Shown piece by piece: positions 36,518 through 46,100 of a stretch of 64,000 nt of DNA. Numbering within the stretch: the stretch's first letter is position 1; the number at the start of each line of letters is the position of its first letter. The notes below the pieces were generated by a model, which searched no databases, was not told the origin of the DNA, and saw only the letters and a list, made by a program, of their open reading frames with translations. Origin of the DNA: Verrucomicrobiaceae bacterium (GTDB taxonomy: Bacteria; Verrucomicrobiota; Verrucomicrobiia; Verrucomicrobiales; Verrucomicrobiaceae); NCBI GenBank assembly GCA_024232965.1, contig JACKQF010000002.1, positions 868,001 to 932,000 on the forward strand, given 5' to 3'. A program made the position numbers and the translations under genes.

Positions 36518-37810
36518 TTACGCGAAGAGATCGGTGATCGCGGTGCCCTTATCACCAACCGTGAACGGACGGTTGCTTGGGGACATGACGACTTCGTCGA
36601 TGGGAAGACCCATGGCGTGACCGATGGTGGACACGAAGTCCTGCGGGCTAGCCTGCTTGTCAGCAGGGCGGCGGCCGTCTTTATCGGTGGAACCATAGAC
36701 ATAACCACCCTTGGTGCCTGCACCAGCGAACACGGTGGAGTAGGCGAGAGGATAGTGGTCACGACCATCGTTCTGGTTCACGTCTGGCGTGCGGCCGAAC
36801 TCAGAGCCAAGGCAGATGAGGGTGGACTCAAGCAGACCCTTGCTTTCGAGGTCCTCAATGAGGGCCGAGAAAGCGGTGTCGAGCGTTTCACCATTGTTGG
36901 TCATCGCAGTATCGATGGTGTTGTGCATGTCCCAGCCACCAAGCTGAACTTCGACGAAACGGACACCGTGTTCGACGAGACGACGGGCCAACAAGCAACC
37001 GCTACCGAAACCACCGGCACCGTATTTTTCACGGACGCTGGCTGGCTCTTGGCTGATGTCGAAGGCTTTGAGGTCTTCGCTCTTCAGAAGCTTCATTGTT
37101 TCACTGTAGAACTCAGTGTAGGCCTTCACATCGGTGTTGGCGTTGAACTTCTTGCGGAAGGCGGAGTCGAACTCATCCATGAGAGCGACACGCTTCTGGA
37201 AGTTGTCTTCCGTGGTCGTCGGACGGATGTTCTGTAGACCTGCTTCTGCACTGGTGATCGGAATCGGGCTGAGAGCGGGTGGGAAGAAGCCAGCCCCAGG
37301 GTGACGACCGCCACCGACGGTGACGGAGTCAGGCAGCACGACGTCCTTGATACGGCCCAGGAAGTGGGAACCCCATGCACCCAAGGAAGGGTGCACAATG
37401 GTGCCACGTGGCTCATAACCGGTGCGCATGATGTAACGGCCGGATTCATGAACGCCAGTCTTGGAGCTCATGGAACGGACGATGGCGATCTTGTTACCTA
37501 TTTCAGCCAACTTTGGCAGGTAGCCACCGAGGTAGTCGAGGTTACCGGAACCAGACTTCGCCTTAATGGGGTCCTTAGCACCTTTGGTGGAACCCGTCTT
37601 CGGGTCAAAGGTGTCGATGTGGGTCATGCCACCTTCCATGAAAAGGTAGATGACGTGCTTGGCCTTGCCAAAACCAGGGCCGTTACCGGCAGCGGCTTGG
37701 ACTGCACGGGAACCCACCGGAAGGAGGGTGACACCGAGGGCAGTCTTGGCCACCTTCTCCATGAAGTTACGACGGGAAAGAGGGTCAAGTTTATTGAGAT
37801 TCATGTTCAT
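36518..37810 (-). CDS. DUF1501 family Tat-exported protein
   Basis: This is a 430-residue protein starting MNMNLNKLDPLSRRNFMEKV, with a Tat-type signal (SRRNFM then a hydrophobic stretch and Ala-rich cleavage site near 40). The body is DUF1501 (PF07394, sulfatase/alkaline-phosphatase-like fold): HVIYLFMEGGMTHIDTFDPK, SGRYIMRTGY, EVQLGGWDMHNTI, LICLGSEFGRTP and GRDHYPLAYSTVFAGAG. Asp and His residues in the last blocks could hold metal. These genes nearly always sit next to DUF1549/DUF1553 genes. The partner lies 46 bp upstream here, so they form an operon ending in the terminator at 36461-36492. Confidence 0.92.
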   Translation of the reverse strand: MNMNLNKLDPLSRRNFMEKVAKTALGVTLLPVGSRAVQAAAGNGPGFGKAKHVIYLFMEGGMTHIDTFDPKTGSTKGAKDPIKAKSGSGNLDYLGGYLPKLAEIGNKIAIVRSMSSKTGVHESGRYIMRTGYEPRGTIVHPSLGAWGSHFLGRIKDVVLPDSVTVGGGRHPGAGFFPPALSPIPITSAEAGLQNIRPTTTEDNFQKRVALMDEFDSAFRKKFNANTDVKAYTEFYSETMKLLKSEDLKAFDISQEPASVREKYGAGGFGSGCLLARRLVEHGVRFVEVQLGGWDMHNTIDTAMTNNGETLDTAFSALIEDLESKGLLESTLICLGSEFGRTPDVNQNDGRDHYPLAYSTVFAGAGTKGGYVYGSTDKDGRRPADKQASPQDFVSTIGHAMGLPIDEVVMSPSNRPFTVGDKGTAITDLFA

Positions 37811-37856
37811 ATGTGTTTGCGCGTTGAGGATTCGTTAGCTGCTTTTTGAGATTCGA

Positions 37857-40079
37857 TTACTGGACAAAGATGAACTCACGGGTGTTGATGAGAGCCCAGA
37901 TCATGCTGGCGTAACCTTCGTCTCCATGAGCAGTGATCTCGCGCTTGGCGATATCTTTTTCCTGGAGTGTTGGCAGACGGTTCATGATGGCGAGGAAGAC
38001 AGTGTCCACCTTCGCTGCCGGATCTTTGGCGGCGTCGATGGCGCGGAAGATCAGGGAGCTGCGCTCCGTGAGCATCTGCTGAGCACCGCCGTTCATCATG
38101 GCGAGGACCTGCGGGACGTTGCCAACGCGGGAGCCACCGTCAATGAGGGTGCGAGGGGACTGGCCGAACTCCGCGAGGAAGTGGCCACCACGCTCTGGCT
38201 GTGGGAGCTCAGAGGCGCGCAGAAGACGATTGCCACCGTAGGAAAGCACTTGCTTGCCGTTCGCACCGACCGAAGCAGCTGCGGTATCCGCTGCTGAAGG
38301 TTTGTCGTCGCCACCGCTCATCATCATGTCGCCACCAGCCATGTCCAGACCGCCGCCAGTGAGGGCTGCGACCTTCTTCTCGATCTTCTGGAAAGCCGAG
38401 TATTTCATGAGCACGGTCATCGCGTCGAGTTTAGGATTGGTGAGGTCAAGGTCGATGGACTTCCCGTACAGGTCGCTCAGAGGAGCCTTGTATTCTTCAG
38501 GCTGGCCGAGAACCAGAGTCATGTAGGAATCCCAAGCCTGCTCTGCCGTCATGCGGCGGAGTTGTGGGCCTTGGAAGTAATAAGGAGCACCCATCGGAAT
38601 TTCCTCCGTGCAAGCTTCGGACTGATAAGCGTGGGTGTTGAAGATTACGCGCTGAAATTCCTTCATGTCGAACTTCACGCTCTTCATCACCTGGGCCAGT
38701 GCCTTGAGAAGCTCTGGATTGGAGGCTTTTTCAGGATCGTCAATGTTCGTGACAGGCTCTGCAACGCCGACACCGAAGGCACGCTTCCAGAGACGGTTCG
38801 CGATGGTCATCGCAAAGCGTGGGTTCTCAGGGTGGGTCAGCCAGGCCGCAAAGGACTGGCGGAGTTTTTCCTCGCTCTTCTTGTTCTGTTTGTAAGCAGG
38901 ATTGCTCTTGTCCTGTGGGGACCACATCACAAACTTCGGTGCCACTTCATCTCCTGGCTTACCGTCCTTGTACTTGTAGTCATGTGGCAGCACGGTCATG
39001 TTTTTGTCGGTATCCGCGATGTTGTAGCGGTTCGCGCCGACGAAGTTGTTCAGACCGTTGCGAATGCGCCGGAGATCAGCACCGCCTTTTTCTGCCATCG
39101 CATAGACCTGGTCCATGAGATCTGCATTGCCACCCATCATGCCACCACCACCACGGCGGTAGGTAGTGCTGGTAGCACCGAAGAAGGAGGCCAACTCATA
39201 GAACTGCTTTTGAGTCCAGTCAGCAAACGGGTGATCGTGGCACTGGGCGCAGGCGACATCCGTTCCGAGGAAGACCGTGAGAGTGTTAGCAAGGTTGTCC
39301 AACTGCATGCCCGCATCGCGAAGAAGGTAGCCAGCGGCACCATTGTGCCACATTTTACCTTCGGCAGTCAGCATGTCGCTGACCATCTCATTCCAAGGGC
39401 GGTTCTTGCTGATCTGCTCCTTGAGCCAGTTCACGTAGTCGTCTGCGCGAACGTTGGCTTGGTCGAGACGGTGCTTAACGCGAAGCATCTCGGCGAAGTA
39501 GTTGAACATGTGGCTGTTATAGCCTTCGGAATCGAGGAGCTGGTCGATCAGCTTTGCCCGCTTGTCCGGTGCCTTGTTTTGGAAAAATGCAAGGGTTTCG
39601 TCGTAGCTAGGGATACGGCCAATGACGTCCAGATAAACCCGGCGAACGAACTGCTCGTCGTTCATGACTGCATTGAAGCCCTTAATCGGAGGCAGACCTT
39701 CCTTTGCGCGAGCAGGGTTGGCGTGCTTGATGATGCCAGCAGCGACCAACTTGTCGAGACCCAGAGCGGTCTGACCAGCTGCGCTTTTCGCATACGTAAA
39801 GCCGCTCAGCGCTGCATCAGGCACCGCATCCGCAGTTGCTGGGGCTGGCTTCTGCGCCTTCGCGAACGCTTGGTCCTCCGCGCTGAGACGGGTCAGGGCG
39901 AAGCGGTGTGTTTGGCCGTCTGCAGTCTGCAGGACGATGTCTTCACCCTCGATATTGACGAAGGTTGCGGATACTTGTCGGCCTTGGACGTCCGTCCAGG
40001 TGCGCACCTCGGCAAATGCCGAACTGAGCCCCAGGGCGGCCAGACAGAGACCGGTGAGCAGTGTTTTCATGGATTTCAT
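37857..40079 (-). CDS. secreted SHD1 / DUF1549 / DUF1553 protein
   Basis: This is a 740-residue protein with a signal peptide (MKSMKTLLTGLCLAALGLSSAFA; an internal ATG at 40070 is an alternative start). An SHD1-like domain (about 24-75, VRTWTDVQGRQVSATFVNIE) is followed by DUF1549 (about 110-325, with CAQCHDHPFADWTQ) and DUF1553 (about 400-735, ending SMIWALINTREFIFVQ). SHD1 with a planctomycete-type domain is a known local architecture. Unlike the 7016-9226 protein there is no N-terminal haem motif. It is first in the operon with the DUF1501 gene. Confidence 0.92.
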   Translation of the reverse strand: MKSMKTLLTGLCLAALGLSSAFAEVRTWTDVQGRQVSATFVNIEGEDIVLQTADGQTHRFALTRLSAEDQAFAKAQKPAPATADAVPDAALSGFTYAKSAAGQTALGLDKLVAAGIIKHANPARAKEGLPPIKGFNAVMNDEQFVRRVYLDVIGRIPSYDETLAFFQNKAPDKRAKLIDQLLDSEGYNSHMFNYFAEMLRVKHRLDQANVRADDYVNWLKEQISKNRPWNEMVSDMLTAEGKMWHNGAAGYLLRDAGMQLDNLANTLTVFLGTDVACAQCHDHPFADWTQKQFYELASFFGATSTTYRRGGGGMMGGNADLMDQVYAMAEKGGADLRRIRNGLNNFVGANRYNIADTDKNMTVLPHDYKYKDGKPGDEVAPKFVMWSPQDKSNPAYKQNKKSEEKLRQSFAAWLTHPENPRFAMTIANRLWKRAFGVGVAEPVTNIDDPEKASNPELLKALAQVMKSVKFDMKEFQRVIFNTHAYQSEACTEEIPMGAPYYFQGPQLRRMTAEQAWDSYMTLVLGQPEEYKAPLSDLYGKSIDLDLTNPKLDAMTVLMKYSAFQKIEKKVAALTGGGLDMAGGDMMMSGGDDKPSAADTAAASVGANGKQVLSYGGNRLLRASELPQPERGGHFLAEFGQSPRTLIDGGSRVGNVPQVLAMMNGGAQQMLTERSSLIFRAIDAAKDPAAKVDTVFLAIMNRLPTLQEKDIAKREITAHGDEGYASMIWALINTREFIFVQ

Positions 40080-40124
40080 GGTACGAGTTTGAGGAAGGGA
40101 GGGTTCTCCAATGGGCTGTAACGG

Positions 40125-40136
40125 CCCAAATTTGGG
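40125..40136. promoter_or_regulatory. perfect 12-bp palindrome, possible operator
   Basis: CCCAAATTTGGG lies just downstream of the -10 candidate for the minus-strand operon, about where transcription would begin. A repressor bound there would block it. No such repressor gene is visible nearby. Single occurrence seen. Confidence 0.35.
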
Positions 40137-40148
40137 TTCGTTAGGGCA

Positions 40149-40177
40149 AAAGTAGCCTTTTTTTTGAAAAAGTTCAA
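40149..40177 (-). promoter_or_regulatory. candidate promoter of the DUF1549/1553-DUF1501 operon
   Basis: On the minus strand TTGAAC (40172-40177) and TACTTT (40149-40154) are 17 bp apart, with an A8 run inside the spacer. The start codon at 40079 would be about 60 nt downstream of transcription start. This is the best-spaced sigma-70-like pair that I found in the window. Confidence 0.5.
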
Positions 40178-40361
40178 TCCTGGCGAGCGGTGGGGGTCAA
40201 ATATTCGCCCATTTCTACCCCAGTTTGCTGCCGCCAGGGCCTGCTGGGGCTGAATTCTCATTTTTGGAAGCTAGGTCGCGGGGAACCCTGCCCTACGGCC
40301 AATATTCTCCCGTGGAACGCCCCTGAAATCGGGCTCCCCAAAACTGGTCTCATTTTCCCCT

Positions 40362-40388
40362 TTGACGACGCGCTCCGCACCCTATGCT
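40362..40388 (+). promoter_or_regulatory. candidate promoter of dnaE
   Basis: TTGACG (40362-40367) and TATGCT (40383-40388) with 15 bp between them, 17 bp before the dnaE ATG. The geometry repeats that of the ktrB candidate. No Shine-Dalgarno is visible before the ATG. The rest of 40178-40361 holds nothing that I recognise. Confidence 0.3.
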
Positions 40389-40405
40389 GAACCGCCTCCC
40401 CCCTC

Positions 40406-43400
40406 ATGTCAGATTCCTTTGTTCATCTCCACCTCCACACTGAATACTCGCTCCTGGATGGCGCGGTCCGGATCTCGGACTTGATGAAGCGCACCAAGGA
40501 GTTGGGCATGCCTGCGGTGGCGATGACGGATCATGGCAATGTGTTTGGCGCGATCGAATTTTACCAGAAGGCCAAGAAAGCGGGCATCAATCCGATCATC
40601 GGTTGCGAAGTGTACCTGGCACCGGGCTCGATGCTGGACAAAAAGGAGGTCACGGGACGGAAGCGGAATTCCCATCTGACGCTGCTGGCTTCCTCCGACA
40701 CGGGCTACGAAAACCTGTCCAAACTGGTGACCATGGGCCATCTGGACGGACAATGGTACAAGCCGCGCATCGATAAGGACGCCCTGCGCCAACATCGGGA
40801 GGGATTGATCTGCCTGAGCGGTTGTATCAATGGCGAGGTCAATGAGTTCCTTCTCTCTGATCGGCCTGATGATGCGCGCAAGAGCATTGAGGAGTTTCGC
40901 GACATCTTTGGCCCAGAGAATTTTTACCTGGAGTTGCACGATCACGGCATGGAGCAGCAACGGCGCTCCGCGAGGCAGCTCATTGAATGGGGGAAGCACT
41001 ACGGCCTAAAGACCGTGGCTGCGAACGATGTGCACTTCCTGAATCGCGCAGATCACGAGAGCCACGACATCATGATCTGCATCGGCACGAACGCGAACGT
41101 GCACGACCAGAACCGTCTGACTTACTCCCCAGAGGTCTATTTCAAGACACCTGCGGAGATGCGCGCCCTGTTTGCAGAGATCCCCGAGGCCTGCGACGCC
41201 ACGCTGGAGATCGCTGAGAAGTGCAACATCAATATCAAACTGGATGCGGCCAGCATTGAGCGTTACCCGCAGTTTGAGCCGGACGATGGCACGCCGCGCA
41301 ACGATTACCTCCTGCGCATCTGTATCGAGGGTCTAGAAATGCGCTATGGCCGCGACCGCGCGATGAATGACGACACGTTACGCGAACGTCTCGACTACGA
41401 GTTGGGGATCATCAATCGGATGAACTTCACCAGTTACTTCTTGATCGTCTGGGACTTCATCAAGTGGGCCAAAGATCACGGCATCCCCGTGGGACCAGGT
41501 CGTGGTTCGGCGGCGGGTTCGTTGGTGGCGTATGTGCTGGGCATCACCGATCTGGATCCGCTGCGGTTTGGTCTGATCTTTGAGCGATTCCTCAATCCAG
41601 AACGTGTCAGCCCTCCCGACGTTGACATCGACTTTTGCCAAACCCGGCGCCCTGAGGTCATCGAATACGTTCGCCAAAAGTACGGAGAGCGTGCGGTCAG
41701 CCACATCATCACCTTTGGCACCATGGGCGCCAAGAGCGTCATCCGTGACGTGGGTCGCGTGCTGGGTTGGAGCTATGGAGACGCGGACAAGTTGTCCAAA
41801 ATGATCCCGGCCGAGCTCAACATCGATCTGGCGGAGGCCGTTGAAAAGAACCCCGAGCTCAAGACGGCGCTGGAGACCCAGGGCAATGTGCAGGAGCTGT
41901 GGAAGCACGCCACCTTCCTGGAAGGCCTGACCCGAGGCACCGGCATCCACGCTGCGGGCATCGTCATCGGCGATAAGCCGCTGGATAACTTCATTGCGCT
42001 GACACGCGGCAATGAGGAGGAAATCGTCTCTCAGTTTGCCATGGGTCCGCTGACGGATCTGGGCATGTTGAAGATGGACTTCCTCGGCCTCAAAACGCTG
42101 ACGGTGATTCATGAGGCGGAGATGTGGATCAAGAAACGGGTGCCCGATTTTAATTCGGCCGAGGCACCGCTGGATGATCCAGCCACTTTTGAGCTCTTGA
42201 AACGCGGCGAGACGGTCGCTGTCTTCCAGATGGAATCTGGCGGCATGGTCAATACCTGCAAGCAGCTTGGCCCCGACAAGATTGAAGAAGTCATCGCTAT
42301 TCTTGCCCTTTATCGTCCAGGACCGATGCAGTTTATTCCGAACTTCATCGAACGTAAATGGGGCCGTGAACCTGTCGAGTACGCCCACCCTTTGCTGGAA
42401 CAAATCTCCAGCGAGACTTACGGGATTCTCGTTTATCAGGAGCAGGTGCAGCAAGCGGCGAACTTGCTAGCCGGCTACAGTCTCGGCCAGGCGGACCTTC
42501 TACGCCGCGCGATGGGGAAAAAGAAGCCAGAGGAAATGGCGAAGCAGCGCGTCACTTTCGTCGAAGGTTGTGAAAAGACCAACCAGATCCCCCCCAAGCT
42601 AGCCAATGAGATCTTCGGCTTGCTAGAGAAGTTCGCTGAATACGGCTTCAACAAATCACACTCCGCCGCCTACGGGATCGTCACGTACCGGACGGCGTAC
42701 CTGAAGGCCAACTACCCGGTGGAATTCATGGCCGGCGTGTTGAGCTATGAAGTCAACAACACCGACAAAATCGCGAACTTTGTGTCGGAGTGCCAGCGCA
42801 TGGGCATCACCATCCTGCCTCCAGACATCAACAAATCCTTGCTGAAGTTTGCACCAGAACGCACCAAGGACGCCGACCCCGACTCAGCGAAGCCCAATGC
42901 CATTCGTTATGGGCTGTCCGCCATCAAGAACGTGGGCGAAGGTGCCGTGCTGGCCGCCATCGCAGAGCGTGATCGCGCGGGCAAGTTCAAGAGCTTAGAG
43001 GACTTCGCCGCCCGCCTCGATAACCGCGCCGTCAATCGCAAGATGCTGGAGGCCCTGGTGAAAGCCGGCGCCTTTGACTTCACCAAAGAGACCCGCGCGA
43101 GCATGTTCGCGCGACTTGATCAAGTGCTGGCCTCGGCTGCGATCATGCAGAAGGATCGCAAGTCTGGGCAAGGGGGTCTATTTGACGACTTTGACCTGGG
43201 TGGCAAGAAGGCTGCCCCTGCCGCCAAAAGCAAAAACGAAACCGTCGGCATTCCAGAGTGGCCGCACGATGAGATCCTCGGCTACGAAAAGGAGCTGCTA
43301 GGGTTCTACGTCAGCGGGCACCCACTCGATAGCTATCGCGGCCATTTTGATTCCTCCCGCTTCACAAAAGTCGCTGCCATCGAGGAGGTGGATACATCCG

Positions 43401-43945
43401 TGAAGCCCTCCACGCTTTCCATCGCAGGGATCATCAACACCATGGACGTGCGCTACTCCAAGAAGGATAGCCGTCCCTTTGCCACGCTTGCGTTTGAAGA
43501 CTTCACCGCGCAGGTGGAGATTATGGTGTGGAGCGATGAGTACGAGAAGTTCAAAGACGTCCTCAAGCCCGGGGCGGTGCTCGAACTGCGCGTGCGCTGC
43601 AGCAAGGATCAACGCACAGAGGGCAATCGATTGACCATCTCGACCGTCAAAGAGCTGAAGCCCAAGAAGGCTCGTGATCCTGACGCGGCGACTCGCATCG
43701 ACCGCCCGGAGGAACCTGAAAAACCACGCGGAATCAAACCGCTCGTCCTGCGGCTGAACTCACGCCAACACAGCGAGATCGACCTGGAGCGCATCCACGA
43801 AGTCATCACCCAGCATCCTGGGGACATCCCAGTGCATCTGATCATCACCTACAACGGCGGCAGCAAACTGCGCTTTGAGATGGGTCCAGAGTTTCGCATT
43901 GAGCAAACCAAAGATCTCATCCAGTCGCTACTAGCCTGGATGTAG
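40406..43945 (+). CDS. dnaE: DNA polymerase III alpha subunit
   Basis: This is a 1179-residue replicative polymerase. It has an N-terminal PHP domain (FVHLHLHTEYSLLDG, AMTDHGNVFGAIEF), the C-family polymerase core with PDVDIDFCQTRR carrying two catalytic Asp, GRGSAAGSLVAYVLGI, the third Asp in LLKMDFLGLKTL, and GIHAAGIVI. A helix-hairpin-helix region (VLPPDINKS-like, about 790-900) and an OB-fold (about 1000-1090, TLSIAGIINTMDVRYSKKD) follow, with a C-terminal tail (residues about 1110-1179). The length and order match the standard DnaE1 type. The stop is 17 bp from the convergent DUF420 gene stop, with a weak hairpin (43944-43957) between. Confidence 0.97.
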   Translation: MSDSFVHLHLHTEYSLLDGAVRISDLMKRTKELGMPAVAMTDHGNVFGAIEFYQKAKKAGINPIIGCEVYLAPGSMLDKKEVTGRKRNSHLTLLASSDTGYENLSKLVTMGHLDGQWYKPRIDKDALRQHREGLICLSGCINGEVNEFLLSDRPDDARKSIEEFRDIFGPENFYLELHDHGMEQQRRSARQLIEWGKHYGLKTVAANDVHFLNRADHESHDIMICIGTNANVHDQNRLTYSPEVYFKTPAEMRALFAEIPEACDATLEIAEKCNINIKLDAASIERYPQFEPDDGTPRNDYLLRICIEGLEMRYGRDRAMNDDTLRERLDYELGIINRMNFTSYFLIVWDFIKWAKDHGIPVGPGRGSAAGSLVAYVLGITDLDPLRFGLIFERFLNPERVSPPDVDIDFCQTRRPEVIEYVRQKYGERAVSHIITFGTMGAKSVIRDVGRVLGWSYGDADKLSKMIPAELNIDLAEAVEKNPELKTALETQGNVQELWKHATFLEGLTRGTGIHAAGIVIGDKPLDNFIALTRGNEEEIVSQFAMGPLTDLGMLKMDFLGLKTLTVIHEAEMWIKKRVPDFNSAEAPLDDPATFELLKRGETVAVFQMESGGMVNTCKQLGPDKIEEVIAILALYRPGPMQFIPNFIERKWGREPVEYAHPLLEQISSETYGILVYQEQVQQAANLLAGYSLGQADLLRRAMGKKKPEEMAKQRVTFVEGCEKTNQIPPKLANEIFGLLEKFAEYGFNKSHSAAYGIVTYRTAYLKANYPVEFMAGVLSYEVNNTDKIANFVSECQRMGITILPPDINKSLLKFAPERTKDADPDSAKPNAIRYGLSAIKNVGEGAVLAAIAERDRAGKFKSLEDFAARLDNRAVNRKMLEALVKAGAFDFTKETRASMFARLDQVLASAAIMQKDRKSGQGGLFDDFDLGGKKAAPAAKSKNETVGIPEWPHDEILGYEKELLGFYVSGHPLDSYRGHFDSSRFTKVAAIEEVDTSVKPSTLSIAGIINTMDVRYSKKDSRPFATLAFEDFTAQVEIMVWSDEYEKFKDVLKPGAVLELRVRCSKDQRTEGNRLTISTVKELKPKKARDPDAATRIDRPEEPEKPRGIKPLVLRLNSRQHSEIDLERIHEVITQHPGDIPVHLIITYNGGSKLRFEMGPEFRIEQTKDLIQSLLAWM

Positions 43946-43961
43946 CACATTGGTGCTCAAT

Positions 43962-44396
43962 TCAGGCGCGGATCGGTGGGCCGTACCAGACGTAGCACAT
44001 CATGTAAACGATGATGCCCGTGAACGAGACGTAGAGCCAGATCGGCACCGTCCATTTGGCCATGCGTTTGTGCTTGTCAAAGCGTTGGCGCAGGGCGGGC
44101 ACAACGGTCATGATGACCATGGGCAGGTTCAGCACCGCCAAGGGAATGTGGGTAAAGAGAATGGTGAAGTAGATGGGGCGGGACATACCCTCCCCAGCAA
44201 ACTTCACATGGCCTGCATGATAGTGGTAGTAGAGGTAGCAGCCCAGGAACGCGGTGGAGAACAATAGCGCGATGACCATGCTAGCGATGTGCGCGCTGCG
44301 AAGTCCCTTTTTGATGACCACCAACCCGAGGATGATGTGGATCAGGGCGCAGGCGTTGAAAAGCGTGTAGAGCTTCGGGAGTTCTTCGACTGTCAT
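43962..44396 (-). CDS. DUF420 membrane protein (oxidase assembly, CtaM-like)
   Basis: This is a 144-residue inner-membrane protein with four membrane segments, matching DUF420 (NACALIHIILGLVVIKKG, FSTAFLGCYLYYHYHAG, FTILFTHIPLAVLNLPMVI, WLYVSFTGIIVYMMCYVWY). Conserved His in THIPLA and YHYHAG are typical. Relatives (YozB/CtaM) are needed for maturation of haem-copper oxidases in Gram-positive bacteria. It is the last gene of the respiratory cluster and overlaps sco by 4 bp, so it is translationally coupled. Confidence 0.88.
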   Translation of the reverse strand: MTVEELPKLYTLFNACALIHIILGLVVIKKGLRSAHIASMVIALLFSTAFLGCYLYYHYHAGHVKFAGEGMSRPIYFTILFTHIPLAVLNLPMVIMTVVPALRQRFDKHKRMAKWTVPIWLYVSFTGIIVYMMCYVWYGPPIRA

Positions 44397-45082
44397 GGGG
44401 CTTTGCGTTGTTCTTCGATAAGGTAGTTCAGATCTTTGCGGATTTTCTTATCCCAAAATTCAGCGAACGCAGGATCGCTGCTCATGATATCGCAGAGGGA
44501 GCGCAACTGCGCTTTGCCATCCACTAAGGCGACGCGCAAATCATGCTCGTACTTATCATCAGGGCCCAGGCGTTGCGCCTCTGGGATGTCCTTCACGGGG
44601 GCGAGTTGAAGCGCGCGCGTCATGAAGAGGCGCAGGTCGTCTTTCTTCCCGTTCACAAACCACCAGTTCGCATCGTCTTCGATACCCAAACCAGAGGCAA
44701 ATGTTTGCAGCATTTCGGGGGTGTCCTCTTCGTCAAGGGTCACGGAGATGAACTGGATGTTCTTCTGATCCGCATACTCTTCCCGCAGTTTCATGAGCTT
44801 ACCGACCACACCAGCACAACCGCGGGAGCAACGCGTATAGACCCATGAGATCACCAGGATCTTGCCCTTCACATCATACAAGGAGACGTTCTTTCCGCTG
44901 CGCTCCACAAAGGCCACATCGTTTTCGACCCGGCCAAAGATGGCAGGCTTGTCCCGATCTCGTTCGCCCTTGAGCTTCATTGCCCAGAGGTAGTTGTAAA
45001 AAATCACCACACCCAGGGCGATGAGGATGATGGGAATCCACAGGGTCCAGGGGTTGATGCGTTTTTGTGTCGGTTCTTCCAT
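44393..45082 (-). CDS. sco: Sco1/SenC-type copper chaperone
   Basis: This is a 229-residue protein with one N-terminal membrane anchor (about 12-35) and a periplasmic thioredoxin-like domain. The copper site is CSRGC (Cys 85 and 89) with His 180 in KYEHDLRVALVD, the usual Sco triad. It delivers copper to the CuA centre of cytochrome oxidase subunit II, encoded 2.3 kb upstream in the same cluster. It is translationally coupled to the DUF420 gene. No SCO-type redox anomaly is seen. Confidence 0.93.
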   Translation of the reverse strand: MEEPTQKRINPWTLWIPIILIALGVVIFYNYLWAMKLKGERDRDKPAIFGRVENDVAFVERSGKNVSLYDVKGKILVISWVYTRCSRGCAGVVGKLMKLREEYADQKNIQFISVTLDEEDTPEMLQTFASGLGIEDDANWWFVNGKKDDLRLFMTRALQLAPVKDIPEAQRLGPDDKYEHDLRVALVDGKAQLRSLCDIMSSDPAFAEFWDKKIRKDLNYLIEEQRKAP

Positions 45083-45097
45083 GGGTCGAGGCAGTGA

Positions 45098-46036
45098 TTA
45101 CGTGTAGCGCCAGCCGATCACGCTCAATAGCAAGACGACTGGAAGATACATCAGGGTGCAAAAAAAGAGCTTCCGTGCAGATGCACGCTCTGGATGGCTA
45201 TAAAAGCGCACCGCCAGCAGGCAGAGCCACCCAGAGACTAAAACCGCAGGCGGCACGAACCACCAAACATGCACCAACCCCTTTGCTGCGGGGTAGAACA
45301 TGAGCAGCAGCGTCGCCCCAGCGGTCACCAAGGCGTGAGTGGCCGTCTTTGAGCCCTCCTCATCTTCGTTAGCCAACATCACAAAACCGCCGCGGCGATA
45401 CTCGTCGCGATACATCCAGTTAATGGCGTAAAAATGCGGCAACTGCCAAAGGAAGAGCAGGCCAAAAAGAAACAATGCCCCTGGCTCCACCAACAATTCC
45501 CAGCGGAAGTAGGGTGCATGGCCGGCATCCGGCATCCCGGCCGCTCCCACCCATCCAATCAACGGAGGCAGTGCGCCGGACACAGCGCCGACCAGTGTAT
45601 TCAGCGCAGACTGGCGCTTCAATGGAGTGTAGATGAAGAGATACACTGCCAGTGTCAGCGCTGTGAGCGCTGCGCTTTCGATATTGACCATCTTCGACAG
45701 ATGAATGAGCGCCCAGGCACTGAGCAACCAACCAATGCCAAACGCTGCGGAAGGGCTGATGCGTCCGGACGGTAGCGGTCGATCAGCGGTACGCTTCATG
45801 CGGGAGTCGGGCTCAATCTCCATCAACTGATTGAACACCGCCGCGCCAAAGGCCGCCAAGGTGCTGCCGAGCAGGGTGTGAAATAACAGCCAAGCGTTCA
45901 GCGGGCGAGGTGCACGCAGCCAAAAGCCGACCAAGGTGGTGACGATGACCAATGCGCTGAGCCTAAATTTTGTCAGGACCATCAAATCCTGCGCAGTGAC
46001 CTGCCAGGCGGATTTGGGTGCGGGACTGTTTTCCAT
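45098..46036 (-). CDS. ctaB: protoheme IX farnesyltransferase (haem O synthase)
   Basis: About 312 residues from the ATG at 46036 (MENSPAPKSA). It is an integral membrane prenyltransferase of the UbiA superfamily that makes haem O from haem B. The first Asp-rich motif is NQLMEIEPDSRMKRTADRPLP, the second region is YTPLKRQSALNTLVGAVSGALPPLIGW, and WQLPHFYAINWMYRDEY is the third, all family hallmarks. It lies between ctaA and sco. Its product feeds CtaA. Confidence 0.95.
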   Translation of the reverse strand: MENSPAPKSAWQVTAQDLMVLTKFRLSALVIVTTLVGFWLRAPRPLNAWLLFHTLLGSTLAAFGAAVFNQLMEIEPDSRMKRTADRPLPSGRISPSAAFGIGWLLSAWALIHLSKMVNIESAALTALTLAVYLFIYTPLKRQSALNTLVGAVSGALPPLIGWVGAAGMPDAGHAPYFRWELLVEPGALFLFGLLFLWQLPHFYAINWMYRDEYRRGGFVMLANEDEEGSKTATHALVTAGATLLLMFYPAAKGLVHVWWFVPPAVLVSGWLCLLAVRFYSHPERASARKLFFCTLMYLPVVLLLSVIGWRYT

Positions 46037-46100
46037 TGAGCTCACGATGTAGCGTGTCGGGCACTTCGGCAATCACGATCCGATTGCCGTATCCGCTGAT

